Positions 6,720 through 13,254 of a stretch of DNA of 41,534 nt are shown here, piece after piece. A model generated the notes under the pieces. The model was not told the origin of the DNA. It was given only the letters and a program-made list of their open reading frames with translations, and searched no databases. A program made the translations under genes and the position numbers. Positions within the stretch are counted from its first letter, which is position 1, and every line of letters begins with the position of its first letter. Source of the stretch: a virus; IMG/VR virus record IMGVR_UViG_3300021142_000070, positions 1 to 41,534 of that record. One strand, given 5' to 3'.

Positions 6720-6872
6720 ATGTTCTTTACGCTTTGTTTTACAATTGGTTGGATTATAATAATTTGTCTATTGTTAAGATGGACTAAGAATATCAATAGT
6801 GCTTGTACCGGTAATTGTAGACAAGGTAGAGATTGTAACTGTATGGAAAAGAAAAATGAAAAAACTGATTAA
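6720..6872 (+). CDS. 50-residue membrane protein with Cys cluster
   Basis: The ATG follows the queE stop directly. The 50 codons encode one hydrophobic helix (FFTLCFTIGWIIIICLLL, residues 2-19), then a hydrophilic region with ACTGNCRQGRDCNC (about 28-41). Four Cys in a C-x3-C-x5-C-x-C pattern could bind a metal or form disulphides. The end is Lys/Glu-rich and overlaps the next gene by 17 bases. The Cys-rich tail resembles short phage peptides I recall from aquatic viruses, without known function. The protein is likely inner-membrane anchored. Confidence 0.55.
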   Translation: MFFTLCFTIGWIIIICLLLRWTKNINSACTGNCRQGRDCNCMEKKNEKTD

Positions 6873-7290
6873 AAGATTATTTGGCATTGATAAGTTAGAG
6901 CAACAAAAAGAAGAAGCACTTGCCGCGGCGGAATTGGCTATGAATGCGGCTAAAGAAGCAGAAGAGGCCGCTGAATTGGCTAAAGCAACACCAAAAGACC
7001 GTGCAACTGCTCGTGGTGAACCATATGTAGCAGTTCTAGATACGCATGTTAATAAAGATAATGTTCGTAATGGCTTTTTTGAACTTGACTGGAACGACTT
7101 GTTTATAGTACAATTAAAGGACGCTGGATACGGTTTTGAAGGTGATCCAGATGAAGAGATTGTCGATCGTTGGTTTAGAGATTTAGCAGGTAACATGCTT
7201 GCAGAAGCAGGTGTTGCTAATCCAAGCCGTACAATTGGCGGTTATGTTAATGTAAACAGATTAGGTAACGGCAAAGCCGAAGTAGAATGA
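6856..7290 (+). CDS. conserved T4-like phage protein with coiled-coil N-terminus
   Basis: A 144-residue protein from ATG 6856 (MKKLIKRLFGIDKLEQQKEE). A start further upstream in the same frame would have to read through the small membrane-protein gene and lacks a ribosome site. Residues 10-45 form an Ala/Glu/Lys coiled coil (AAAELAMNAAKEAEEAAELA). From residue 49 a globular domain begins with RATARGEPYVAVLDTHVNKD and continues with FFELDWNDLFIVQLKDAGYG and EEIVDRWFRDLAGN. The globular domain resembles a conserved protein of T4-like aquatic phages as I remember it; its role is unknown to me. The stop overlaps the exonuclease start (ATGA). Confidence 0.7.
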   Translation: MKKLIKRLFGIDKLEQQKEEALAAAELAMNAAKEAEEAAELAKATPKDRATARGEPYVAVLDTHVNKDNVRNGFFELDWNDLFIVQLKDAGYGFEGDPDEEIVDRWFRDLAGNMLAEAGVANPSRTIGGYVNVNRLGNGKAEVE

Positions 7291-8279
7291 CATATATTAT
7301 AGTTGATACTGCTAACACATTTTTTCGTGCTAGACACGTAGTTCAAGGGTCGTCCGATATTAAACTCGGTATGGCATTTCATATTACTTTTAACAGTATC
7401 AAAAAAGCGTGGCAAGACTTTGGTGGCAGTCATATCGTATTCTGTCTCGAAGGTCGTAGCTGGCGTAAAGACTATTACAAGCCCTATAAGGCCAATAGAC
7501 AAGAAACTCGTGCGGCTATGACTCAAAGAGAACAAGACGAAGATAAATTGTTCTGGGAAGCATTTGACGAGTTTAAGAATTTCATTACAGAAAAAACTAA
7601 TGCTACTGTAATGCGTCACGAAAATTTAGAAGCTGACGATTTGATTGCAGGTTGGATACAAGCACATCCAGATGCAAAGCACGTTATTATTTCAACAGAT
7701 GGCGACTTTGCACAATTGGTAAGTCCTACTGTTAGTCAATATAACGGCGTAGGTGATTTACACATTACACATGAAGGTATCTTTGATGCAAAAGGTAAAC
7801 CGGTTAAAGACAAAAAGACAGGCGAGCCGAAGCCAGCACAAGACCCAGAGTGGATGCTGTTCGAAAAATGTATGCGCGGTGATACCAGTGATAATGTCTT
7901 CTCAGCGTATCCAGGTGTGCGTACTAAAGGTACAAAAAACAAAGTTGGTTTACTTGAAGCGTTCGAAGATCGTAAAGCCAAAGGATTTGCGTGGAACAAT
8001 CTCATGCTTCAGAGATGGGTTGACCATAACGGATTAGAACATCGTGTGCTAGAAGATTATCAACGTAATGTTCAATTATGTGATTTAACAGCACAACCGG
8101 ACGATATTAAAGAAAAGATTAAGGAAACGATTAAGGCTAATGCAGTTCCTAAAGACGTTAGCCAAGTAGGTATTCGTATGCTCAAGTTCTGCAATGCTTG
8201 GGATATGAAAAAGATCGCTGATAACATTCAGCAGTATGCAGAGCCATTTCAGGCAAAATATCAAGGAGAACTTAAATGA
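7287..8279 (+). CDS. rnh: 5'-3' exonuclease/flap nuclease (T4 RNase H family)
   Basis: A 330-residue FEN-superfamily nuclease, close in length to T4 RNase H (305). Metal-binding acids are placed as expected: Asp7 (VDTAN), the EADDL cluster (115-119), STDGDF (136-141) and CMRGDTSDN (195-203). The bridge segment WRKDYYKPYKANR (59-71) matches the T4 enzyme's basic helical arch. It removes RNA primers and trims 5' flaps on the lagging strand. The C-terminal region carries the helix-hairpin-helix-like DNA contact area. It is cytoplasmic and belongs to the replication genes. It is coupled by four-base overlaps on both sides. Family assignment is secure; the T4 gene name is applied by homology of motifs. 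Confidence 0.88.
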   Translation: MTYIIVDTANTFFRARHVVQGSSDIKLGMAFHITFNSIKKAWQDFGGSHIVFCLEGRSWRKDYYKPYKANRQETRAAMTQREQDEDKLFWEAFDEFKNFITEKTNATVMRHENLEADDLIAGWIQAHPDAKHVIISTDGDFAQLVSPTVSQYNGVGDLHITHEGIFDAKGKPVKDKKTGEPKPAQDPEWMLFEKCMRGDTSDNVFSAYPGVRTKGTKNKVGLLEAFEDRKAKGFAWNNLMLQRWVDHNGLEHRVLEDYQRNVQLCDLTAQPDDIKEKIKETIKANAVPKDVSQVGIRMLKFCNAWDMKKIADNIQQYAEPFQAKYQGELK

Positions 8280-8470
8280 GTGCAATTTCAGAAAAACTAG
8301 TAAAAGCAAACGAGAGCTTTACCATCAACCGTTATGACAACGGCTTTATGATTGAAGTAGGTGGACGTGATGACAATGACGATTGGAAAAGTGCCAAAGT
8401 TATTGTTGGCAGTGAAGACGAATTAATCGATGCTATTAAAGAAGCATTAGCATTACCTTTGGCAGAATAA
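8276..8470 (+). CDS. small phage protein, function unknown
   Basis: A 64-residue acidic protein sharing ATGA with the exonuclease gene. It has two parts: a strand-rich section (FTINRYDNGFMIEVGGRDD) and a helical end (SEDELIDAIKEALALP). The layout suggests a small alpha/beta domain, perhaps an accessory to a neighbouring enzyme, although nothing more can be said. The gap to the next gene is only ten bases and contains its ribosome site. Confidence 0.7.
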   Translation: MSAISEKLVKANESFTINRYDNGFMIEVGGRDDNDDWKSAKVIVGSEDELIDAIKEALALPLAE

Positions 8471-8480
8471 GGGGATAAAA

Positions 8481-8984
8481 ATGGCAACATGGACCGTTAG
8501 AACATACTATAAAAAATCTTGCCAGGAAGTCGAACATTGGGTTCGAAGTGAAGGCGAAGGTCGACTCACAGTCACTAACGGTTTCCGTTGGGGTGAATGG
8601 ACTGTAGAAACTTCAGATGATAATCCTCCAGAATTTGAGTTTACTTTTGTTCCCGGGGGTGATGGCAAAAAAGACAGTATCAATATGCTAGACTGCGAAG
8701 TTAACAACATTGAAAGTGTTGAACTTATTAGCATGGATGACGGCGGGTGCTGGTATGATATTGAATTTGAAGACCTCACTGAAGAAGAGGAAGAAGAACT
8801 TCAAGAATTCATCGATGAAAATAGTGTTTATGAATTAGAAGATCGTGAAGAAGATCCATGGAGTCAAGACGATAGCGAATGGTGGATCTGGGGTCCTATC
8901 GAAATTAAAAACGAAGCTGACGAAACTGTACGTATTATCTGTGCAGATGCAGATGGCAATGTAGTTGATTTTGTTGAAGAATGA
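8481..8984 (+). CDS. acidic conserved phage protein, function unknown
   Basis: A 167-residue, very acidic protein (for example DLTEEEEEELQEFIDE, about 107-122). It starts MATWTVRTYYKKSCQEVEHW after a clear AAGGGGA ribosome site. Trp-rich segments (DDSEWWIWGPIE) and a beta-rich first half suggest a globular domain with a negatively charged helical insert, a profile also seen in DNA-mimic proteins; that link is speculation. No catalytic motif is visible. Its stop overlaps an ATG (8981) whose frame leads into the next gene, and a T4-type late promoter and hairpin follow immediately. Confidence 0.75.
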   Translation: MATWTVRTYYKKSCQEVEHWVRSEGEGRLTVTNGFRWGEWTVETSDDNPPEFEFTFVPGGDGKKDSINMLDCEVNNIESVELISMDDGGCWYDIEFEDLTEEEEEELQEFIDENSVYELEDREEDPWSQDDSEWWIWGPIEIKNEADETVRIICADADGNVVDFVEE

Positions 8985-8988
8985 CAGA

Positions 8989-8996
8989 GATAAATA
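8989..8996 (+). promoter_or_regulatory. T4-type late promoter octamer
   Basis: GATAAATA differs by one base from the T4 late consensus TATAAATA and lies five bases after the preceding stop. The expected start site, near 9002, coincides with the foot of the hairpin at 9002-9031. The downstream gene begins at 9086. No -35 is needed for T4 late promoters, which use a phage sigma factor and a sliding clamp. Confidence 0.5.
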
Positions 8997-9001
8997 CGTA
9001 T

Positions 9002-9031
9002 ATTACTAGTGCGCCTTCGGGGCCTAGTAAT
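9002..9031 (+). terminator. UUCG-tetraloop hairpin (terminator or 5' leader stem)
   Basis: Arms ATTACTAG (9002-9009) and CTAGTAAT (9024-9031) pair perfectly; the inner GCGCC/GGGC section closes a C(UUCG)G loop at 9015-9020 with two single-base bulges. UUCG hairpins are common at T4 transcript ends. No T tract follows, so it may act as an RNA-end stabiliser or a leader stem for the late transcript rather than as a strong terminator. Confidence 0.6.
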
Positions 9032-9085
9032 TGTGTGTACGAAACAACATGCCCAAATAAATTTACGGGGTGTAAGGAGAAAAAT

Positions 9086-9565
9086 ATGACAGAGATACAT
9101 GCCAAGCCTATTGTGGATGGTAAGTTTTGGATCGTAGAGCAAGATGGCTCTAAGGTTGCAACACTACACAAAAAAGAAAATAATAAATTCGTCTTAAGTA
9201 GTACTAACGGCGAAGTTATGTTTAACAAAAAACAAGACTTAACTAAACAGTTTGGAGAAGGATTTTTCCTAACCAGCACCAAAGTTAAAGTTACTCAACC
9301 AGAAGTCCATGAATGTCACGGATTTCCAACAAGTTCAAAACCCTTTAATCCAATGTACAATGTACAAGAAAAATTACCATTGTTTACTAAGAGCAATGCT
9401 AGTAAAAGTTTGTACTGTGCAGGTTATTACACAATCAAGTTTAATAAAGGTTGGGTTAAATCATTTTGTCCTAAACTAATTACATTAGAACGTAATGAAT
9501 ATAAAGGTCCATTTAAAAGTGAACTTGAAATGAAACAGGTACTTGCTAATGCAAAATCAGATTAA
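9086..9565 (+). CDS. conserved phage protein, function unknown
   Basis: A 159-residue protein starting MTEIHAKPIVDGKFWIVEQD. The AAGGAG before 9086 decides the start. The frame is open upstream to an ATG at 8981, but that extension would cover the late promoter and hairpin. The domain looks like a beta-rich fold (FWIVEQDGSKVATLHKKENN, then EVMFNKKQDLTKQFGEGFFL) followed by a basic half with Pro and Cys (HECHGFPTSSKPFNP). I recall relatives in other T4-like aquatic phages, without function. It overlaps the next gene by 17 bases. Confidence 0.7.
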   Translation: MTEIHAKPIVDGKFWIVEQDGSKVATLHKKENNKFVLSSTNGEVMFNKKQDLTKQFGEGFFLTSTKVKVTQPEVHECHGFPTSSKPFNPMYNVQEKLPLFTKSNASKSLYCAGYYTIKFNKGWVKSFCPKLITLERNEYKGPFKSELEMKQVLANAKSD

Positions 9566-9794
9566 TTTAACACCATTAACACAATTTGCACAAATACTAA
9601 GAGCCGCTGAATTAAGTCAAAGTAAAGAAGTTAAAATGACTATTCAGCAGGCTCGCTTACTTGGCCTAGCCTTAGTAGAAATACAAGATAAAGTAAATCG
9701 AGACTATGAAAGTATGTTTAATAGCCTTAAAGGTTATGTAAGTCAAGAAGAAGTACAAATTGAAATTGACGGCGGTGGGTTTAGCGACAAGTAA
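9549..9794 (+). CDS. small helical phage protein, function unknown
   Basis: From ATG 9549, an 81-residue protein (MQNQINLTPLTQFAQILRAA). It is mainly helical, with a segment VKMTIQQARLLGLALVEIQD that has a regular hydrophobic spacing, followed by a charged helix and a Gly-rich end (EIDGGGFSDK). Size and pattern recall small conserved proteins near structural and replication genes of T4-like phages. No function is assignable. It overlaps the previous gene by 17 bases and is followed directly by a late promoter octamer. Confidence 0.65.
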   Translation: MQNQINLTPLTQFAQILRAAELSQSKEVKMTIQQARLLGLALVEIQDKVNRDYESMFNSLKGYVSQEEVQIEIDGGGFSDK

Positions 9795-9795
9795 G

Positions 9796-9803
9796 GATAA
9801 ATA
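9796..9803 (+). promoter_or_regulatory. T4-type late promoter octamer
   Basis: GATAAATA lies just after the stop of the preceding gene. A start site near 9809 would give a 24-base leader that contains the only GGGG ribosome site (9819-9822) before the ATG at 9833. The arrangement copies that at 8989-8996. Confidence 0.5.
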
Positions 9804-9832
9804 TATGCGTATATATCTGGGGTATGCATATT

Positions 9833-10117
9833 ATGAGTCGACCAAAACCTAAGGTACTATTAGAGTACGTTAACAAGAAGAACTATAAGGCTGAGCAGAT
9901 TTTGGAGGCTGATGCCATTTGGGCAGTATTTTATAAAAACGAACCATTTAATTTAAAATCGTTTAATAGCATTGTTAATTATCCCGGACCTAAGTATAAA
10001 AAAGTTTCTTTTTCAAATCCTGGCCACGCACATAATTTGGCAAAGAAATTGAATTTACAGTTTGGAACTGAGGATTTCCAAGTTGTTATGCTAACACAAG
10101 GTACAATAATAAAATGA
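9833..10117 (+). CDS. conserved T4-like phage protein (MSRPKP family), function unknown
   Basis: A 94-residue basic protein. ATG 9833 (MSRPKPKVLLEYVNKKNYKA) is preferred over the in-frame ATG at 9824 because the GGGG ribosome site ends one base before the latter but ten bases before the former. The rest contains DAIWAVFYKNEPFNLKSFNS and the strongly basic/aromatic block YPGPKYKKVSFSNPGHAHNL. I recall this family from other T4-like aquatic phages, always as a hypothetical. The basic block suggests contact with nucleic acid. It shares ATGA with the next gene. Confidence 0.7.
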   Translation: MSRPKPKVLLEYVNKKNYKAEQILEADAIWAVFYKNEPFNLKSFNSIVNYPGPKYKKVSFSNPGHAHNLAKKLNLQFGTEDFQVVMLTQGTIIK

Positions 10118-10509
10118 TTTCTCGAAATACCCTAACTAAGATTTTTTTAGAACAATGGGGTAAAAGTGCAGACGAAGCAAATCTCGAAATGTACAATCGT
10201 ACTTGGTGGCAATCAAATAGATCTGGTAAACAATCATTTCGATTAAGTGATACAGGATACATGTTCTTAGTGCAAGAACTGTCGTTAAGAGAATACGAAA
10301 TTCCCTTTACTGAACCAATTGAGCTCAGTCCCCAAACTATTATATTTTTGGAAAGATATTTAGACACTCCATATTATCTTACCAATCAAAGCATTACTGT
10401 GTTTACTGAACGCAAGAGTTTTGAGCTAATGTTGTTTTCAGACGACATTAGAAAATTTGGCTTAATTAAAGCCATAAATGAGCGAGAAAAAGATCTAGAT
10501 TCGCATTGA
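10114..10509 (+). CDS. conserved T4-like phage protein, function unknown
   Basis: A 131-residue protein coupled by ATGA. Conserved-looking blocks are LEQWGKSADEANLEMYNRTW (12-31), then FRLSDTGYMFLVQELSL, PQTIIFLERYLDTPYYL and KSFELMLFSDDIRKFGLIKA. The spacing of Trp, Tyr and Phe is regular, which suggests a compact helical domain. I remember proteins of this pattern from T4-like phages of cyanobacteria and other marine bacteria, with no proven role. It is the last gene before a strong sigma70-type promoter at 10506-10534. Confidence 0.7.
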   Translation: MISRNTLTKIFLEQWGKSADEANLEMYNRTWWQSNRSGKQSFRLSDTGYMFLVQELSLREYEIPFTEPIELSPQTIIFLERYLDTPYYLTNQSITVFTERKSFELMLFSDDIRKFGLIKAINEREKDLDSH

Positions 10510-10534
10510 CTTTCCTACAAGTTGACTGTATAAT
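10506..10534 (+). promoter_or_regulatory. sigma70-type promoter for the MoxR-like gene
   Basis: TTGACT (10506-10511) and a perfect TATAAT (10529-10534) are 17 bases apart. The -35 overlaps the stop of the upstream gene. A second TTGACT lies in the spacer at 10522-10527. The start codon is 53 bases after the -10, leaving a leader with inverted repeats. Confidence 0.7.
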
Positions 10535-10560
10535 TACTACTGTAACGAAACAAATACAGT
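10525..10560 (+). repeat. inverted repeat over the -10 and leader of the MoxR-like gene
   Basis: ACTGTAT (10525-10531) overlaps the -10 and is mirrored by ATACAGT (10554-10560). A second copy, ACTGTA at 10539-10544, can also pair with the right arm across a ten-base loop. It may be an operator or a leader hairpin. Confidence 0.35.
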
Positions 10561-10587
10561 TCACCTTTAACTAAGATAGGAAACAAA

Positions 10588-11679
10588 ATGGCAAAAGAAC
10601 TAGTAACCCGTACAGTGGGTCCAAAAGGCGCTAAAAAGTCTTTGCGTAAGGCTTTTAATAGTAAGCGTCCAATCTTTATCTGGGGCCCTCCAGGTATTGG
10701 TAAATCAGATATCATTAAACAGCTAGGTGAAGAACTTGGTGCTCACGTAATTGATGTACGTTTGAGCCTTTGGGAACCTACTGACATTAAAGGTATTCCA
10801 TATTTTGATAGCAATGAAGGTACCATGCGTTGGGCACCTCCTTCAGAATTGCCAAGCAAAGACTTTGCATCAAAGCATAAACAAATTATCCTTTTTATGG
10901 ACGAGCTTAATTCAGCGGCTCCTAGCGTACAAGCGGCGGCTTATCAGTTAGTTCTTAATCGTAAAGTTGGCACATACGAGTTGCCAGATAACGTAGTAAT
11001 GGTTGCCGCTGGTAACCGTGAAACTGACAAGGGTGTTAGCTATCGTATGCCTAGCCCGTTGGCTAATCGTTTTGTTCACTTGGAAATGACAGTAGACTGG
11101 GATGACTATTTTGAGTGGGCTGTTGATAACGGTGTTCACCCAGATGTTATTGGTTTCCTAACATTTAGTAAAAAGGACTTATACGATTTTGATCCAAAAT
11201 CTAGCTCACGCTCTTTTGCTACACCACGCTCTTGGTCTTTTGTAAGCGAATTGCTTACAGATGACGATGTTGATACTGAAACACTAACAGATTTGGTGTC
11301 AGGTTCAGTTGGTGAAGGACTTGCTATTAAGTTTATGGCTCACCGTAAACATGCGTCCAAAATGCCTAACCCATCAGATATTTTGAGTGGTAAGGTTAAA
11401 AAGATGGACTCAAAAGAGATTTCAGCTATGTATTCTTTGACTGTGTCATTGTGCTACGAGCTTAAAGACTCTTGTGAAAAGAAAGCCAAAAACTGGAACG
11501 ATCAAGTTAACTACTTCTTCCAATTTATCATGGACAATTTTGAAACAGAATTGGTTATTATGGGTACTAAAATTGCTCTTAGCCAATACAAGTTGCCGTT
11601 GGATCCAGATGAAATTAAGTGCTTTGACGACTTCCACGCTAAGTTTGGTAAGTACATTAGCGCCGCAACTGAGAAGTAA
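10588..11679 (+). CDS. MoxR-type AAA+ ATPase
   Basis: A 363-residue AAA+ protein. Walker A is GPPGIGKS (33-40), Walker B ILFMDE (101-106), sensor 1 is the Asn in AAGNRETDKG (140-149), and an arginine-finger candidate follows in LANRF (158-162). The SLWEPTDIKGIPYF insert (60-73) is typical of the MoxR group. These ATPases form hexamers that remodel partner complexes and usually work with a VWA-domain protein encoded next door, as here. It is cytoplasmic. The ribosome site is TAGGA. It has its own strong promoter and is followed by a second promoter, so ATPase and VWA protein can be expressed separately. Family confidence is high; the target is unknown. Confidence 0.9.
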   Translation: MAKELVTRTVGPKGAKKSLRKAFNSKRPIFIWGPPGIGKSDIIKQLGEELGAHVIDVRLSLWEPTDIKGIPYFDSNEGTMRWAPPSELPSKDFASKHKQIILFMDELNSAAPSVQAAAYQLVLNRKVGTYELPDNVVMVAAGNRETDKGVSYRMPSPLANRFVHLEMTVDWDDYFEWAVDNGVHPDVIGFLTFSKKDLYDFDPKSSSRSFATPRSWSFVSELLTDDDVDTETLTDLVSGSVGEGLAIKFMAHRKHASKMPNPSDILSGKVKKMDSKEISAMYSLTVSLCYELKDSCEKKAKNWNDQVNYFFQFIMDNFETELVIMGTKIALSQYKLPLDPDEIKCFDDFHAKFGKYISAATEK

Positions 11680-11695
11680 TTTGGCTTAGTACCAA

Positions 11696-11724
11696 TTGAC
11701 ACCTCCTACGGGAGGTGTTATAAT
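11696..11724 (+). promoter_or_regulatory. consensus sigma70 promoter for the VWA gene
   Basis: Perfect TTGACA (11696-11701) and perfect TATAAT (11719-11724) with the optimal 17-base spacer. It is the strongest match in the window. The spacer is almost filled by the hairpin at 11699-11718. AAAAGGAG and the ATG at 11750 follow. Confidence 0.85.
11699..11718 (+). repeat. perfect 8-bp hairpin with UACG tetraloop inside the promoter spacer
   Basis: ACACCTCC (11699-11706), loop TACG, GGAGGTGT (11711-11718). As RNA from the upstream ATPase transcript this gives a very stable C(UACG)G (UNCG-type) loop; as DNA it is a candidate operator lying exactly between -35 and -10. No T tract follows, so it is not a classical terminator. 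Confidence 0.65.
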
Positions 11725-11749
11725 ATATACATACGTAAAAGGAGCAAGT

Positions 11750-12934
11750 ATGTCACATTCAGATCCAGTCATAGACAAAATTATTGTAGCTCGTGTAGGT
11801 TTGCTTTTAAAGCATCCGTTTTTTGGTAACATGGCTACACGTTTGAAGATTCAGGAAGCAGAAAAATGGTTGCCAACTGCCGCAACAGATGGTCGTAACA
11901 TTTATTTCTGTCGTGAGTTTTTTGAAAAACTTACCGTTAAACAGGTAGAGTTTGTCATTGCACACGAAATCTTACACAATGTTTTTGATCACATGACACG
12001 TCGTGAAGGACGCGATCCTCAAATCTTTAACATTGCCTGTGACTATACTGTTAACGGACAATTAGTGCGAGACCATATCGGTGATCATCAAATCCCAGAT
12101 ATTAAAATCTTTCATGATCCTAAATATTACGGCATGAGTGCTGAAGAAATTTATGATAAGATTTATGACGATATGGACGAGGAACAATTGAATCAACTTG
12201 GTCAATTACTCGACGAGCATATTGATTGGGAAAAAGAAGGTAAAGATGGTCGCCCAACTTTAAGTAAAGAACAACTAAAAGAAATTCGTGACGAAATTCG
12301 CGAAGCAACAATTCAAGCGGCACAAGCCGCAGGTGCTGGTAATACTCCTGCAAGCGTACAACGTATGATTAAGGAACTTACAGAACCTAAAATGAATTGG
12401 CGTGATATTTTGCGTCAGCAAATCCAAAGTGTTATTAAAAATGATTACACATTTATGCGTCCTAATCGTAAGGGTTGGCACATGAATGCAGTATTGCCAG
12501 GTACACAATTTAAAGAAACAATTGATATTTGCGTAGCAATTGATATGTCAGGATCAATTGGTGATGAGCAAGCAAAAGACTTCTTGTCAGAGATTAAAGG
12601 CATTATGCAAGAATATCAAGACTTTAAAATTAAAGTATGGTGTTTTGATACTAAAGTGTATAACGAGCAAGATTATGATGGTTATACAATGGATGAGTTT
12701 GACGAGTATGAACCAATGGGTGGTGGCGGAACTGAGTTTGATGTCAATTGGGAATACATGAAGGAAAATGACATTGAACCCAAAAAGTTCATTATGTTTA
12801 CAGACGGTTATCCTTGGGGTAGCTGGGGTGATGAAAACTACTGTGATACAGTATTCATCATTCACGGCAACGATAAGATTGTTCCACCATTTGGAGAATA
12901 TGCTTATTACGAATTTGCAAAAGTAGGCGCATAA
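11750..12934 (+). CDS. metallopeptidase-like/VWA domain protein (DUF2201-type), partner of the MoxR ATPase
   Basis: A 394-residue protein in two domains. The N-terminal part carries a zinc-protease-like HEILHNVFDH (72-81); the C-terminal VWA-like domain has a MIDAS metal site made of DMSGS (265-269), a Thr in GGGGTEFD (324-331) and Asp352 in MFTDGYP. A coiled linker (DEEQLNQLGQLLDEHIDWEK, then Ala/Glu-rich) joins them. The architecture matches DUF2201 proteins, which pair with MoxR ATPases as a chaperone-like module that alters or inserts cofactors into target complexes. Whether the HExxH site is active is unknown. The start after AAAAGGAG at 11750 is certain, since anything earlier falls in the promoter. 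It overlaps the next gene (TAATG). Confidence 0.85.
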   Translation: MSHSDPVIDKIIVARVGLLLKHPFFGNMATRLKIQEAEKWLPTAATDGRNIYFCREFFEKLTVKQVEFVIAHEILHNVFDHMTRREGRDPQIFNIACDYTVNGQLVRDHIGDHQIPDIKIFHDPKYYGMSAEEIYDKIYDDMDEEQLNQLGQLLDEHIDWEKEGKDGRPTLSKEQLKEIRDEIREATIQAAQAAGAGNTPASVQRMIKELTEPKMNWRDILRQQIQSVIKNDYTFMRPNRKGWHMNAVLPGTQFKETIDICVAIDMSGSIGDEQAKDFLSEIKGIMQEYQDFKIKVWCFDTKVYNEQDYDGYTMDEFDEYEPMGGGGTEFDVNWEYMKENDIEPKKFIMFTDGYPWGSWGDENYCDTVFIIHGNDKIVPPFGEYAYYEFAKVGA

Positions 12935-13221
12935 TGGCATTAAAGACAGGTAAACCTAATCCTCTTAATTATTTTAACTTGCGGAGGGTTGAGTTTGCCT
13001 GTCCGCATTTTAAATATACTACATTAGATAAGTACAATCCAAACTTTATCAAATCTATAGACAATTGGATCCGCCATAACTTAAATAATAGGTACTACAT
13101 AGGACAAAGTCTTGAGTTAGATCACACTAACACAATCGTATATATTACTATGATTGGTTTTGAAAGTGAAAAAGAATTAAGTTTTTTCAAGATTGCCTGT
13201 CCACTTTTAGAACAAAGATAA
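12934..13221 (+). CDS. small phage protein, function unknown
   Basis: A 95-residue basic protein that shares one base with the stop of the VWA gene, so it is translated from the same message. Features are an N-terminal NPLNYFNLRRVEFACPHFKY (9-28), a middle IDNWIRHNLNNRYYIGQSLE and a strand-rich end (TIVYITMIGFESEKELSFF). The pattern suggests a small alpha/beta fold. Two Cys are conserved-looking but unpaired. Because of the coupling it may work with the ATPase/VWA pair; this is inference. No family is recognised. Confidence 0.65.
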   Translation: MALKTGKPNPLNYFNLRRVEFACPHFKYTTLDKYNPNFIKSIDNWIRHNLNNRYYIGQSLELDHTNTIVYITMIGFESEKELSFFKIACPLLEQR

Positions 13222-13254
13222 TTAAGTAAGTACAGATTATATTAAGGAGATACC

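Noticed and set aside
6774-7196. Long minus-strand frame opposite the coiled-coil protein gene
   Set aside because: It mirrors the Ala/Glu-rich codons of the plus-strand gene (giving Ser/Ala/Leu runs), has no ribosome site and lies within a tightly packed rightward operon.
7242-7619. Minus-strand frame at the exonuclease start
   Set aside because: It spans the start of a clear nuclease gene and the end of the gene before it on the other strand; no ribosome site and no plausible fold.
8530-8560. GGTTCGAA-type sequence as a tRNA T-arm
   Set aside because: It lies in a clear coding gene and no acceptor or anticodon stems can be drawn around it; no tRNA was found anywhere in the window.
11696-11749. 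Upstream ATG extension of the VWA protein
   Set aside because: It would begin inside the -35 element and translate the promoter; the ATG at 11750 has AAAAGGAG at the right distance.
13191-13254. Possible promoter before 13255
   Set aside because: TTGCCT and GATAAT are 18 bases apart but both elements are weak and lie inside the preceding gene; the gene can be read from the VWA promoter.
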